Assembly (NCBI GenBank): GCA_006386115.1
Contig: VFIW01000178.1
Location: forward strand, 25,455 to 89,454
Length of the DNA: 64,000 nucleotides
Direction of reading: 5' to 3'
From: Globisporangium splendens
Lineage: Eukaryota > Oomycota > Peronosporomycetes > Pythiales > Pythiaceae
This document shows positions 10,001 through 19,494 of the stretch, in pieces. The position numbers and the translations under genes are program-made. Below the pieces are notes generated by a model that saw only the letters and a program-made list of their open reading frames with translations, did no database searches and was not told where the DNA came from. How positions within the stretch are numbered: the stretch's first letter is position 1; each line of letters opens with the position of its first letter.

Positions 10001-11601
10001 CTTGCGATGATGCGTGTCATATTCGGTCGCAGTCTATTTCCCGTCTTGTGGTATCTGCGGCATTTCTACGTCACTTGCCAGATTCAGATTGCTCCGTATT
10101 CCTCTCCGCTGTGGACTTTCGGGGGGAGAGACGCGCCGTGGCAGTACGGCAAGAGCAAGTCCACACCGTCGACGCACAGGGGGCAAGTGTCCACTTGTCC
10201 GAAGCGACGAAGAAAGCCTTTCAAGCTGGCTATTCCCGCGACCCGAGTTTTGCCAAGGTGTGGCAGAGTCGCGAAGGGAACAACAAGTTCGAGAAGCGCA
10301 ATGGTCTTCTGTTCTTGCGAACGAAGCACCCGGTATTGCGATTGTGTGTCCCAAACTCGAACAAGTTGATCACAGATATGATCCAAGAGTTCCGCGATGC
10401 TCCAGTGGCTGCTCATCCAGGAGTTCGTCGAACTCAGCTAAAGGCAGCTCAATGGTACTACTGGCCCACCTTGGAGAAGGACATCCACGAGTATGTTGGC
10501 AGTTGTCAGACTTGTGCACGATGGAAGTCAAACAATCGGAAGAAGATCGGCTTGACGATGCCAATCCCAACGCCGCAAGAGTGCTGGGATGTTGTGTCGA
10601 TGGATTTCATCACAGGACTTCCAGTGTCCGAAGGTTTTGACGCCATCTTTGTCATGGTGGACAAGTTGCCGAAGCGTCCGAAGTATCATCCAACACACTC
10701 GACAGCAAATGCCGAAGGTACTGCCAAGGTATTCTTCGAGGCAGTGGTGCGTCACCACGGTTTGCCGAAGGTCATCATCAGTGACCGCGATCCAAAGTTC
10801 ACGTCGGACTTTTGGAAATCGCTGATCAAGCTCATGGGTATCAAGCTAAGCATGACTACATCTCATCGCGCGCAAGCAGACGGACAAACCGAGCGTCAGA
10901 ACCTCGTGTTGGAAGATGCGCTGCGATGCATGGTGTCACACCATGGAGACGATTGGGTGAGCCACCTTGGAACGATCGAGTTTGCTCATGCAACTCTCGT
11001 TAATGAGTCGACCAAGTTCACACCGTTCGAGGTCGACACGGGAAGAAAGGTGCGCAATCTTATTGCCCAAGAGTTTGGCGTCGAGGACGGAGTCATCGAA
11101 CAAGTAGATGTCGCTGAGTTTGCCAAGAACTTCGCGGAGAAACGCCAACAAATCATTAAGCTTGCCCAAGAGAACCTCAAGCAAGCTCAAGAGCGCCAGA
11201 AGAAATACTACGACAGGAAGCGTCGCGATGTGGAATTTGAAGCTGGCGACCTCGTCATGTTGGACACGAAGAACCTACCTTTGAAGACGGTCGCCCGAAG
11301 CACTTCACTTCAAAAAGCAAAGTTGGCAGCGAAGAAGGTTGGACCGTTTAAGATCGACGCCATGGTGAACAAGAATGTGGCTCGATTGGTATTGCCTCCA
11401 AATATGAAGCGTTTGCACCCAGCGTTCAATGTGGAGTTGCTCAGCCACTACGTTGAGAATCCGACCAAGTTTTACACGAGGCCAATTCCGAAAGCAGTCC
11501 CAGTCATCCTCGACGACGAGACTGGTGAAGCTCTGCACGTTGTGGAAGCCTTACTGCGTCGAAAAGTCCACAACCGCCAGAGTATGTGGTTGGTCAAGTG
11601 A
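7087..11601 (+). CDS. E2 Gag-Pol polyprotein, nonsense codon in chromodomain
   Basis: 1504 codons in one frame. Gag ends in a CCHC zinc knuckle (CFNCNRPGHRASEC, residues 252-265). The protease has DSGAS at residue 348, RT has YLDD at 688-691, and RNase H has TDAS at about 836-839. Integrase has a zinc-binding domain and a DD35E triad at residues 1173, 1233 and 1269. The first His of the integrase HHCC site is replaced by Arg (EFRDAPVAAHPG, residue 1103), whereas E3 keeps FHDSAIAAHPG. The frame stops at TGA (11599-11601) inside the chromodomain. Reading past it in the same frame gives LGYPAHESTWEYEKNIRHVS, the rest of a chromodomain, to about 11721. The expected residue at the stop is Trp (VKWLGYP), so this is probably a TGG-to-TGA change. 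Gag and pol are fused without a frameshift. Confidence 0.9.
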   Translation: MSEPTNAQLLQSMLAVLNQQAEMIREFQQVKRESEIKLEGCKLPVYSGALQESFQLYKEQVGDYLKARNIDRQDASLQPRLLAMLGGTLRQGAAQWFIVKKTEIETVDQFFLELGNEFVPADLQERLRDQLGELSQGQCRGLDDYVSRFRHVITQVQEMSELDKIMYFVRGLAPAIRTEVRYRRCSTLSEAITLALDYDRSHRRSADGGRSRSEPRYRRFDNRQYRLNGASPMEVDNVRVLGREECLRQRLCFNCNRPGHRASECRTPRQQRQASAPQTTRNSRYQRPTQRARRSSPMVEHNLATVDEVDYPIVFDNAELNAVGIARKSNLFVVNGRVDGNDVRILIDSGASTNLIQRGLVKKVLNTAVIEAQGFDGRRTKKQVNEVEASCQVQDKKFEAMQFTEWDLPNSHDVIFGQPWFVKHNPIIDWRKQTFALPEDTPVHERSGSEICSKIKNAEYEELFVVKVSAVNDISPIVPPELKPVIDRFADCFPELLPDGLPPERAVNFELQPKPDAAPSSRPPFRLSKTEQDALEEFVRDNVKKGWIEVSNSPWISNIFGVPKKDPATGMPVKRAEWLRSGNSKLPIRWVIDYRYVNSQTKIPKIPLPHIEELFDQMLGATVFTVIDLAQGYHQMRVKPDSRPYTAFRSQKETYQWCVAPMGLAGMPGVWSRLMRVLFGKFKFVVVYLDDICIFSRSMKDHAQHLAMVCEVLRHEKLYARLSKCEFGKSSVHFLGHTVTAEGIQVDAKKTTAIEKYPTPTTQKTLLSFLGLAGYYRRFICDFARIALPLHRLTKKDAKWTWSSEHDHAFRALKLALQQAPTLRLPDFDRRLTVTTDASGYCMDGVLSQKIDGFDAPIAFYSKKFGQYEEKWPAHEKELLAIKFALSKRRHYLHGRQFDVFTDNSACRWMLHQPKVTPKLARMLTFFSQFDFVLHHVKGSTNVVADALSRPGLEEDKPSDESIMVLTPEVHACDDACHIRSQSISRLVVSAAFLRHLPDSDCSVFLSAVDFRGERRAVAVRQEQVHTVDAQGASVHLSEATKKAFQAGYSRDPSFAKVWQSREGNNKFEKRNGLLFLRTKHPVLRLCVPNSNKLITDMIQEFRDAPVAAHPGVRRTQLKAAQWYYWPTLEKDIHEYVGSCQTCARWKSNNRKKIGLTMPIPTPQECWDVVSMDFITGLPVSEGFDAIFVMVDKLPKRPKYHPTHSTANAEGTAKVFFEAVVRHHGLPKVIISDRDPKFTSDFWKSLIKLMGIKLSMTTSHRAQADGQTERQNLVLEDALRCMVSHHGDDWVSHLGTIEFAHATLVNESTKFTPFEVDTGRKVRNLIAQEFGVEDGVIEQVDVAEFAKNFAEKRQQIIKLAQENLKQAQERQKKYYDRKRRDVEFEAGDLVMLDTKNLPLKTVARSTSLQKAKLAAKKVGPFKIDAMVNKNVARLVLPPNMKRLHPAFNVELLSHYVENPTKFYTRPIPKAVPVILDDETGEALHVVEALLRRKVHNRQSMWLVK

Positions 11602-11721
11602 CTTGGGTATCCTGCGCACGAGAGTACGTGGGAGTACGAGAAGAACATCCGCCATGTTTCACATTGGCATCGGCTCCTTCAAGAGTTTCAAGACTCCCAA
11701 CGCGAAGTCAAGTCTGGGGGA

Positions 11722-12161
11722 TGTCACGTGTGCCTGACCTCGCACGCCAGGCACGCGCGTAGGATCGGCGTGTGTCTGACCGCGCACGTGCCTTGCGTGC
11801 GGAGCGTCAAGGCATGTGTAACGTGCGCCTGACCTCGAGTCCGAGGTCAGGCTCTCCTTTTCATGTAGGTCAAAAGTATACAGTTAGAGGTAACTAGTCA
11901 GATAAAAATACAGTTGCAGGTCGAACACCTGGATAGGAAGAAAAGTCGAATCAGTTGAAGAAAAGGATAGGCATGCATGCAAGGAGGCTCAGATGTAGTG
12001 CGAGCGAACTAAGTCCTCCATTCAATTCACTTTCCAATTTGCCATCAAGTCGCCACCTCCTCCTCCGAGTCCACGCCAACGCTTTCCGACTTTCGACCAA
12101 TCCAGTTCCGACTTTCCGACTTTCAGCCAATCAGCGTTCAAGAAGACCCCAAATCGTTACA
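11722..12161 (+). repeat. E2 3' LTR
   Basis: Starts TGTCACG right after the purine tract GGGGGA and ends GTTACA; 440 bp. It is the partner of 5702-6133. Confidence 0.9.
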
Positions 12162-12169
12162 CAAGATAC

Positions 12170-12379
12170 GTCGGAATTTGAGATGGTAGGCTACGGCGAT
12201 GGCGTCGACGCCGTGAGCTCGGTCGGTACGTGAATGTACTCGTGGACAAGATTGACTTCTTTAACTCGCTGTGTACCATCACTGCAACGCGCGACACAGT
12301 GAAAGAGAGTCACAGCGTTGTGAGCTCCTGCTTGTTGGAGGTACGATTTGCTTCATGGGACTGCTTTGCAACACTGAAT
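12170..12379 (+). other. Coding-like fragment right of E2
   Basis: A + frame around 12235-12378 (VDKIDFFNSLCTITATRD, then a Ser-rich stretch ending CFATLN) looks protein-like but has no start and is cut by the SINE-like copy. No family recognised. Confidence 0.2.
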
Positions 12380-12814
12380 GATAAAGAATCTATTGAACTT
12401 AGAGTTTAAGATTCCCCGGGGAAGAGAATTGGTGGGTTCTCAGCTATCATATCCTGCCGTAACACCAGCATTCTCACACTTGCGTCCGGGTTTATCGTAA
12501 TTTTCTAGTTTTTCTGGCATTTGTAGTTTCTTCGTGTGCCATTTTGTAAATGGCTTTGTTCGTTGTTGTATACGTTTTGGCTGTGCTTTGTCAGCCTCAC
12601 TTGCACTGGTGAACGTCGCGCTTCGATGCTTCGATCACGTCTCGAGTCACAGAGCCGGTAGGCTCAGTTACGGGGGTCTTGTGCTGCGCGGTGTGGATGT
12701 CGCAGACAGCGGGGGGTCTTGTGCTGCGCGGTGTGGATGTCGCAGACAGCGGGGGGTCTTGTGCTGCGTGGTATGGTGGCCGCAGACAGCGGGGGGTCTT
12801 GTGCTGCGCGGTGA
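12380..12814 (-). mobile_element. SINE-like retroposon, copy 1
   Basis: A 435-bp unit flanked by the perfect 16-bp direct repeat CTTTGCAACACTGAAT (12364-12379 and 12815-12830). In sense (minus) orientation it starts TCACCGCG, carries four units of a 40-bp minisatellite (12676 onward) and ends GATTCTTTATC. A longer target duplication (15-16 bp) and an ATC-type tail suggest target-primed reverse transcription, as for SINEs and LINEs. I could not find clear Pol III A/B boxes, so a truncated non-LTR element is the alternative. Confidence 0.6.
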
Positions 12815-12830
12815 CTTTGCAACACTGAAT

Positions 12831-13390
12831 AGTTGAATGTGCGTGTGTAGTTTGTGTGCGTATAATATGATTACGAAGCATCTGTCTACCGAATGATGTA
12901 AAGGCGAGAAAATGATGTCCCGACCAACTTCCCAATCCCACGACAAGATACGCAGAGTAGCACTGTACGGGCCGACGTTCCCATCTGCGTCTCGTCATTG
13001 TCAAGTGCGAGCGCTGTGCATCTTGCAAGATGACTACTCTCAAGCACTGCAGCGTTTCAAAAAAGCTGGTGCCCACAAATTCTCTTCCAGTACGTTCCAT
13101 CTCGGTCCTTGACGCTTCGAGTCGCGGGAAAGCGATCATTTGGAGCTCGTTTGGTGGGTCCATTATTGCACGAAGCAGATAGAAACGACCGGTCTCGGGG
13201 CTGAAACCTGCAAGGACGCTCACACAATCGAACGGAATGGTGTGCTTCGCATACACACCCATCCTACTTTTAGTAGCTCAATGCCCATGTCGACCAACGG
13301 ACGATGCACAGCTGTTCTCTGCAGTTGTGGCCAGCTTCCTTCCCAGCTGTGTTTTAATACTGCTCTGGACCCCATGTACTGCATATATCT
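12831..13390 (-). pseudogene. Unrecognised gene relic between the two SINE-like copies
   Basis: A long minus-strand frame (from about 13262 leftwards, with a coding-like extension to about 13390 beyond one stop) contains GFSPETGRFYLLRAIMDPPN and related protein-like segments, then runs into the SINE-like copy on the left. The two insertions delimit it. No domain is recognised and no start is credible. Confidence 0.25.
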
Positions 13391-13421
13391 GACATTGCGG
13401 CATATTGATAGTGGTACCGCG

Positions 13422-13782
13422 TCACCGCGAAGCACAAGACCCCCCGCTGTCTGCGGCATCCACACCGCGCAGCACAAGACCCCCGTAACAGAGCCCACCG
13501 GCTCTGTGACTCGAGACGTGATCGAAGCATCGAAGCGCGACGTTCACCAGTGCAAGTGAGGCTGACAAAGCACAGCCAAAACGTATACAACAACGAACAA
13601 AGCCATTTACAAAATGGCACACGAAGAAACTACAAATGCCAGAAAAACTAGAAAATTACGAAAAACCTGGACGCATGTGTGAAAATGCTTGTGTTACGGC
13701 AGGATATGATAGCTGAGAACCCACCAATTCTCTTCCCCGGGGAATCTTAAACTCTAAGTTCAATAGATTCTTTATCATCATC
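13422..13782 (+). mobile_element. SINE-like retroposon, copy 2
   Basis: Opposite orientation to copy 1, flanked by the perfect 15-bp direct repeat GATAGTGGTACCGCG (13407-13421 and 13783-13797). It starts TCACCGCG and ends GATTCTTTATCATCATC, so the tail has three ATC units against one in copy 1. It holds two minisatellite units instead of four. The central and 3' parts match copy 1 closely in reverse complement, which creates a hairpin-forming locus of about 1.4 kb. Confidence 0.6.
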
Positions 13783-13797
13783 GATAGTGGTACCGCG

Positions 13798-14137
13798 ACG
13801 CTGTGACTGGATTCGATCCCTTCAGCACATTGATCGGATACCACATAGATCGACTTGAAAAATCACGCCATGGTTGGTCGCCAACTTGCCGCCGAAAAAA
13901 AGAAGTAAAGCGCAAGCGCGCCAAGTGGGCATTTGTGAGAGCCGCGTGAGAGTTGTTTCTTCTGTGTTTCCGAACTGGCTCGTTTTTGACTTTCTCCACA
14001 CCGACTGAAGGAACTTGGCTCCGCACACACCCTCTTCAGGAAAGTCATGAGTCCAATGTTGGGAAGACGCAAGTTTCGGATATTGCCGCCTCGACTGGAG
14101 AACCCAAGAGAGAGAGTAGATTCAACTATTAACTGCA
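13798..14137. other. No gene recognised
   Basis: Short open frames on both strands without family resemblance or coding-like composition. Confidence 0.4.
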
Positions 14138-14440
14138 CTACACACGCCACAAATCCATGATTGCCGATGCGTACGCCGCGATGGATAAATAACCGACTAT
14201 CTGAGCCGCTCCTTGCTGCTGCGCGACCGACTCGTTGATTCTCTCCTTGTTCGTATTATCTGATGCACAGATTTTGCTTTTTTGTCCTGGCTTTCGGACG
14301 CATCGGCATTGCGACTCAGTGAGAAACATGGCCATTCTGGCTTCAGTGGCCTGGCCATCCATGTAGCCTTTCTCTTCAATCCATAACATGAACTTAGGTG
14401 CTTTTGATGAGTACTGGGGCTGAGTGTTTGCAAGTCACTG
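14138..14440 (-). pseudogene. Fragment resembling a tyrosine-recombinase-type (Crypton-like) core-binding domain
   Basis: The minus frame is open over about 100 codons and contains FMLWIEEKGYMDGQATEARM and a following FLTE motif, then a basic segment and a Gln-rich stretch. The pattern of a helical unit with EKGY..G..TE....FL is like the N-terminal core-binding domain of Crypton-type recombinases often found in oomycete genomes. There is no catalytic domain. This is a weak resemblance by eye only. Confidence 0.25.
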
Positions 14441-14696
14441 AGATTGTTTTAACAGATGGACTCGCTTTACCGCCTCTTGCTCCTGAAGGTGAAGTTGAAG
14501 AGCTCTCTCATTCCTGCCTGCAAGCTTTGGCGCTGCTGCCTTCCCTGCCATGACTGATGACAATGTGGGACTGCGTGTTCAGAAGAGCCCCTTCAAGTCG
14601 CATTTAAGATGGACACAACAATATTTCTGTGAAATTAATAGTGAATTAATTGTGATAACCTGCTGCCAAAAATAACGATATCTGGTCAGAACTCTG

Positions 14697-15431
14697 GTGC
14701 ATGACCGCCGTGACCAGGGTCATGACCAACGGCAGCTGCGAATTGATACCCACAAAATATCAGAGAGCAGCACCCTGCTCTCTTTCTGCAACGCCAAGCG
14801 TTTCAGCCGCAAACAAACAACACAAATAAATGAACGAATACAGCGCCAATCTTCTGAGAGACAGTCCTTCAACAGCATACAACTTAAGATTCCAGATTTT
14901 GTACTGGTCAGGTCGTACTTGGGTCAGATCTGGCTGCGACTGTCGTGCGATGGTCGCCACTATTGGGCCTTCATCATGGACGGTGAAGAGACCCGCATTA
15001 GTTTCATCAACAACTACATCCACAGCACTTCGGGTCGTGGTCCAAAGGTCACGAGCGCGAAAGCCAAGGTGTTTGTGCACGCTGTGAACAACTACTGGGC
15101 GGACAACTCGGGCCACTCGTTCGACGTTGGAACGAACGGCAACGTTCTCCTCGAGGGCAACTACTTCGAGTCGACGTCCAACCCAAACGTGAAGGAGTCG
15201 ACGGGTGGCATCACAGTGCCGAGCAGCAGCAACCAGGCTCTGTGCCAGTCCAACCTGGGTCGCAAGTGTGTAGAGAACTACCTGACGTCCAGTGGCGCGT
15301 TGGTGGGCCGCAAGGACGCAGAGGTGTTGTCGGGCATCAAGGCTTTTTCGCAGATCAAGTCGTACGTACCAAAGGCGGCTCAAAAGCTGCCAAAGCGAAC
15401 AACGAACTTTGGTGTCGGCACCCTTGCCTAG
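14697..15431 (+). pseudogene. 5'-truncated pectin lyase copy fused to unrelated sequence
   Basis: From 14942 onward the sequence equals the last 490 bp of the intact pectin lyase at 21830-23065 (inverted), with a visible C/T difference at 14999 (Asn for Asp). Upstream of 14942 the similarity stops abruptly, and 245 bp of unrelated but open sequence supplies a chance in-frame ATG at 14697. The signal peptide, the vWiDH motif and the first two-thirds of the beta-helix are missing. What remains is the last third, including [15 protein letters not shown] and the Cys-rich C-terminus. An active secreted enzyme is not expected. Confidence 0.85.
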
Positions 15432-15971
15432 GTGGTTTGCTTTTGTTTTGTTGCCCCAATGCGTCTACATCTACACGTAAAAGAAAGTTCACATGCACGA
15501 CCACTTCTTTGCTAGCGATGAATTCTAGTAAAGGTTTTGGCATAGTTGACAACAATAATTCTTCGGTTCTATGACAAGTCAGTCTTTCTCTTTCTCGCTC
15601 AATGCAGTTGTCCTTTCGAGAAAGAGCATTCCCTTACGCCGCGACTTTAAGAGCCACGAGAGTACATAGTAACTTCTTGAAAGAACAAATGTAGTGTGGC
15701 CCGAGCTTAGCCAACCAGCATGCTACAATGTGCTGTCAAATGGAGGCGCGCTCACTGAAACGAGGTGAATGTCAGTCCACAGTTAAAATCGTGGCGTCAT
15801 GTATTCGGATATCTGATAGTGAAACAAGATGAATCTGCCTTTGACCAGTCTGAGAGAAAAGTCTGTTGACTTGGTGTCCCATATCGCCCGCACAAACACA
15901 TCCCGAAGCATCTGTTATTATGTTCGATTCACTGACGTTGTGCGGTTCAGATCCACTACCAGCCCACTGCT

Positions 15972-17168
15972 TTATGGAAGCGCACCGACGCCAAAGTTGC
16001 CGGTGGCGAGTGCCAACTTGTTCGCTGCAGCGGCAGTCACCCCGCTGATCTGTTTCACACCCTTGACTTGGCTCGTCACACTGCTCTCACCGCGGCCCTG
16101 GAGTGCCCCACTCTTTACCAGAACGTTCAACGCGCATTTGCGGCCTAGCGCGGCTTGGCATTGCGCTTGGTTTGCGGTCGTGGGCACAAAGATCGAACCG
16201 TGCGTGTTGTCGGTGTTTGGAATCTTCACACTGTCGAAGTAGTTGCCTTCGACGAGCGCAACCGTCTTATCGCCGATATCGAACGCGTGACCGGTGTTTG
16301 AAAACCAGTAGTTGTTCACAGCATGGAGCAAAGCGGGGTTGGTGCCATCACCGAGCTTGGGCGACCGGCCCGATGTATCGTGGATGAAGTTGTTGATCAT
16401 GGTAATGCGAGTGTTCTGACCGCCGAGGATGAAACCCCAGTAATGGTGGCCATCACAAGAAGTAGAGTACTTGGTCCTGCCATCAAAATCAGAGTTACTG
16501 ATCGTCAAGCTTTTCACGCCCGCGAAGTGGATAACGACCATTTGCCGACCGATATTAGACACCTTGACGTGGTCGAGCCACACGCGTTCAACCGGTTGGT
16601 TGTTCACACCGGATATGTCGATCGCATCACCGCCCCACACCAAGTGAGGGTTGAGCTCCGTGATATGGACGTTCTGGACGATGACGTTACTCCCATCGAT
16701 AGCAATCCCCTTTCCGATGAGCACCCCCTTGGTACCGACACCGCGCAGCGTCTTGTTGCTCTTGATGACGAGCGCCGTCTTGGCCGCGAGGTCGTACGTG
16801 ATGGTTTGTTTGACGCCATCATTGCACCCGCCAGTCTTGGTCATCGCCGAATCGCCGGGGAACAGGATCACGTCTTGGCCCAAGAAGCCATTTTTCTTGG
16901 CGATGCAGTCTCGGTTGTTCTTTGGTCGACACCCAATCTCCGTCTTCGTACCTTCCGTCTTGCGGAAGTCAAACGTGCGGTCGAGCATGATCACACGCGC
17001 TTGGGAGTCACTCAGATACGACTTGAGCTCTGCGATGGTCTTCGGGTACACCGCAGCAGCATTGCCTCCACCGGTCGTGCCAGCAGCCCAGCCTGGGGCC
17101 GAGCCAGTCTGGAGTGCCGAGCTGGCGTGCACGAGCAGGACAGCGACAATGGAGAAAATAAGCTTCAT
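15972..17168 (-). CDS. Secreted pectin lyase (PL1), left-arm copy
   Basis: 398 aa. N-terminal signal peptide ([18 protein letters not shown]), then a PL1 right-handed parallel beta-helix. Visible family features are [13 protein letters not shown], the vWiDH block ([10 protein letters not shown]), the ladder segment [10 protein letters not shown], and SGRSPK, where PL1 enzymes keep the catalytic Arg. Paired Cys residues suggest disulphides, fitting secretion. The family cleaves methyl-esterified homogalacturonan by beta-elimination; pectin rather than pectate lyase is my best guess. The protein is identical to that encoded at 20093-21289. It is convergent with the truncated copy ending at 15431, 540 bp away, and intronless. 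An initiator-like element lies at 17236-17250. Confidence 0.92.
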   Translation of the reverse strand: MKLIFSIVAVLLVHASSALQTGSAPGWAAGTTGGGNAAAVYPKTIAELKSYLSDSQARVIMLDRTFDFRKTEGTKTEIGCRPKNNRDCIAKKNGFLGQDVILFPGDSAMTKTGGCNDGVKQTITYDLAAKTALVIKSNKTLRGVGTKGVLIGKGIAIDGSNVIVQNVHITELNPHLVWGGDAIDISGVNNQPVERVWLDHVKVSNIGRQMVVIHFAGVKSLTISNSDFDGRTKYSTSCDGHHYWGFILGGQNTRITMINNFIHDTSGRSPKLGDGTNPALLHAVNNYWFSNTGHAFDIGDKTVALVEGNYFDSVKIPNTDNTHGSIFVPTTANQAQCQAALGRKCALNVLVKSGALQGRGESSVTSQVKGVKQISGVTAAAANKLALATGNFGVGALP

Positions 17169-17235
17169 TGCTGGGAGGCGTTGGTTCTTGGAACGGAGTC
17201 CGGAGAGGGTCTTGGTCTCGGTAATGGTCTTGCCG

Positions 17236-17250
17236 ACAATTGAGGAATGA
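17236..17250 (-). promoter_or_regulatory. Oomycete initiator-like element, left pectin lyase
   Basis: Reverse complement reads TCATTCCTCAATTGT, close to the oomycete initiator consensus GCTCATTYYNCAWTTT, ending 68 bp before the ATG at 17168. Confidence 0.6.
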
Positions 17251-18384
17251 TGAGAGATTTTGATTTCGTTTTGAGGAGGTCAACTGGAGCACTTGCATTT
17301 TACAAGGAGCGCAAACCTCTTCCAGACGTCGACACACCTACGATTAGGACTCAACATCAGTGTGGGGCAAAATTTGGTTCCGTGGAGACAGCTGGTACAT
17401 GGACAACTGCTGTACCGGCAAGCATCATCCCCAGAGAACCGGCATTCGGGTTGGTTTGTCTGCAGGTGGTTGTGACGGGACTTTGCATCTATCTACTTCA
17501 ATATTGGTCTACGCTTTGCGGTTTACAGACACGCCTGTAAACAAGCAAGTCAGATGTGCGTGGTGATGGGAACGACTGCTCCCTCTCCTCACTTTCACAC
17601 GACCATCCTGATTTGGGACAAAGAGAACTATGAGTTGTTAGTAATTCAAGTTTATTTGACTTATTGTGTCCCCTCGATCATCAAGTCGAGGGCGTGTGCA
17701 TGTGGAGGGAGAATCGACCACGATTTCCGATGAGCTGGCGTAGTTGTTGATTCTTGGCTGTAGCTTGTGTCTATGCGTCTACTGGAGCGAATGCCACCCT
17801 CCGATTTTTGACACGTGACATAATTGGAATCTTTAATCGTCAAACAAAGCAATTCCAATCCACCTCAAAAATGTCACACTCAAGTTTGTTATTGACAATC
17901 GGAAGGTGGGAGTTTATTTTCCGCTTGCGCCTTGGACCTCGTTTGTGTCTATGCGTTTATTAGAGCGTCATACTTTTGAACGCAATTCATTTGGCAGGAT
18001 TGGAATGTTTCCATATCGCCAAATACAATAAGACTGCTCTGTAAGTTTGCTTTCTTGGTAGTCGGAAGATGAGCATTTATTTCGCTTACGCTTCGAGTCT
18101 CTTCATATTCTTGACAGCAGCACAACTCAGCTCTCTGTAATTAATACAGCAGCAGCAATTGGGCTTGCACACAGACTTCAAATTTAGATCGTTATTTTAG
18201 CCAACAGTTTCATCCCAACTCTGACTCGAACTCCTCCTTGCATGACAGTAGGTGTAACCTCGGAATCTAACCGCACATTCCTTCCTGATTCACTCGGAGC
18301 TACTGCGACGAACAGCAACAATATAACAGCACGGTGCCCCCATCTGATTCATGTAGGCGCTGGTGCACGTTACCAACGAGGTAT

Positions 18385-18800
18385 TTACACGGCGTCTGAT
18401 GGACACGGAGGCAGTTGTGTTGTGGACGTAGCTGATTTCAGTAGATGGACTGCGTAGTGCCCAGCATTCGCGCTCTGCTTCTTGTGCATATTCATTGCAG
18501 CTGGCGTTAGCTTCAACTTCTTTTCAGTCCAGGACGCAGCATTCTGCGACCGGGTGTATGTGGCATCAACGAAAAAGCTGCACATTGCCTGAATGAACTG
18601 AAATGGGGGTAGCGATCTCATGCCTTTCACCAATTGCGTCCCGAAGACGCTTCCAATACAGGTAGAAGCGCGCCACCCGCATAGGGCCGTTAAGCCAATG
18701 TTGGCGAAAACGCACCGTCGTAGCGACCTTTCACGGAACGAAACTCATCGCGACCTGCTCAAAATGCGAAACCCCTGCGTCCTTTCCAGCACAGGCACTT
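18385..18800 (-). pseudogene. Possible Mutator-like transposase C-terminal fragment
   Basis: A minus frame of about 130 codons reads GTQLVKGMRSLPPFQFIQAM and then an Arg/Trp/Leu-Thr-Pro segment (AASWTEKKLKLTPAAMNMHK). The spacing resembles the region after the TSN..E motif of MULE transposases. There is no DDE core or SWIM motif and a stop follows. Weak call. Confidence 0.3.
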
Positions 18801-19474
18801 CGCAGAACACCAAGTATAAACGTTTCTCATGTACATGTCCGGCGGGGCATAAACCGTTAGGCGACAACCCTCTCAGAGGTGGCAAAGCCATCCTCCTCCC
18901 CCAACTAGCCCCGCAAAGTGAGCGCGAGGCTGTCATCCGGATTATGCTGTGTAGTTGTTGGTGAAGCTGTGCTTGTTGCTGAGCTGCCACTACAGCACTT
19001 TCTCTTCTTGTTCAAAATGGTTCAACAATTTTGGTCAATACAAATGTGCGTCTCCCATATTCGCACCTTTCGCTTTCCACTAATGCTTTCTATGAGTTTT
19101 CGCATATCTAGATCTCTGTGTGCGCGTTTCTCACACATACGAATTGGCACCTTTCGCTTCCCTCTTCCTATTGCATTTCTGAACTTCCTTTTCTCTGTGT
19201 GCTACTCCCAAGACGAAGCTTCCTCCAATTTGAAGTTGTCACTGCTGTTCTATGGCATTGTCTGTAGAATCCTCTTTCAAATTGTGTGCTTTGTTCTCAC
19301 TGCTATATTTCGCTTCGTAATACTGATGCGTATGCACATGCACCATTCTATCAATGTTTGGTGTTGGAGAGGGTGTACATTTTCATACACGTGATGTCAG
19401 TATCACGTAGCACTTCATACACGAAAAGAGAGTAATCTTTGCGTGCACACTTGATGACAATCTTGCACAAACCC

Positions 19475-19494
19475 GCACACACACACACACACAC
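19475..19494. repeat. (AC)n microsatellite
   Basis: Uninterrupted CA/AC dinucleotide run of about 20 bp. Confidence 0.9.

Larger units (their letters stand above)
5626..12161 (+). mobile_element. E2: near-complete Ty3/gypsy chromovirus
   Basis: Two LTRs (5702-6133, possibly extending left to 5626, and 11722-12161) flank a primer-binding site, a small ORF (6540-6890), an A-rich linker, a 1504-codon gag-pol (7087-11601) and a polypurine tract (GGGGGA). If the 5' boundary is 5626, the outer 5-mers are CACGA and CAAGA, a possible target duplication with one mismatch. The pol is closely related to that of E3 (32.4-38.1 kb). LTRs differ by small changes only, so insertion is fairly recent. Confidence 0.92.
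14942..17293. repeat. Left arm of the 2,352-bp pectin lyase inverted duplication
   Basis: Every tested landmark pairs with 19968-22319 at a constant coordinate sum of 37261, so there are no net indels. The edges are sharp: at 14941/22320 the bases differ, and at 17294/19967 they differ again. The spacer is 2,674 bp. Confidence 0.95.

Noticed and set aside
12379..13777. A single DNA transposon with about 400-bp terminal inverted repeats
   Set aside because: Each inverted block has its own target duplication on both sides, so they are two separate insertions, not the ends of one element.
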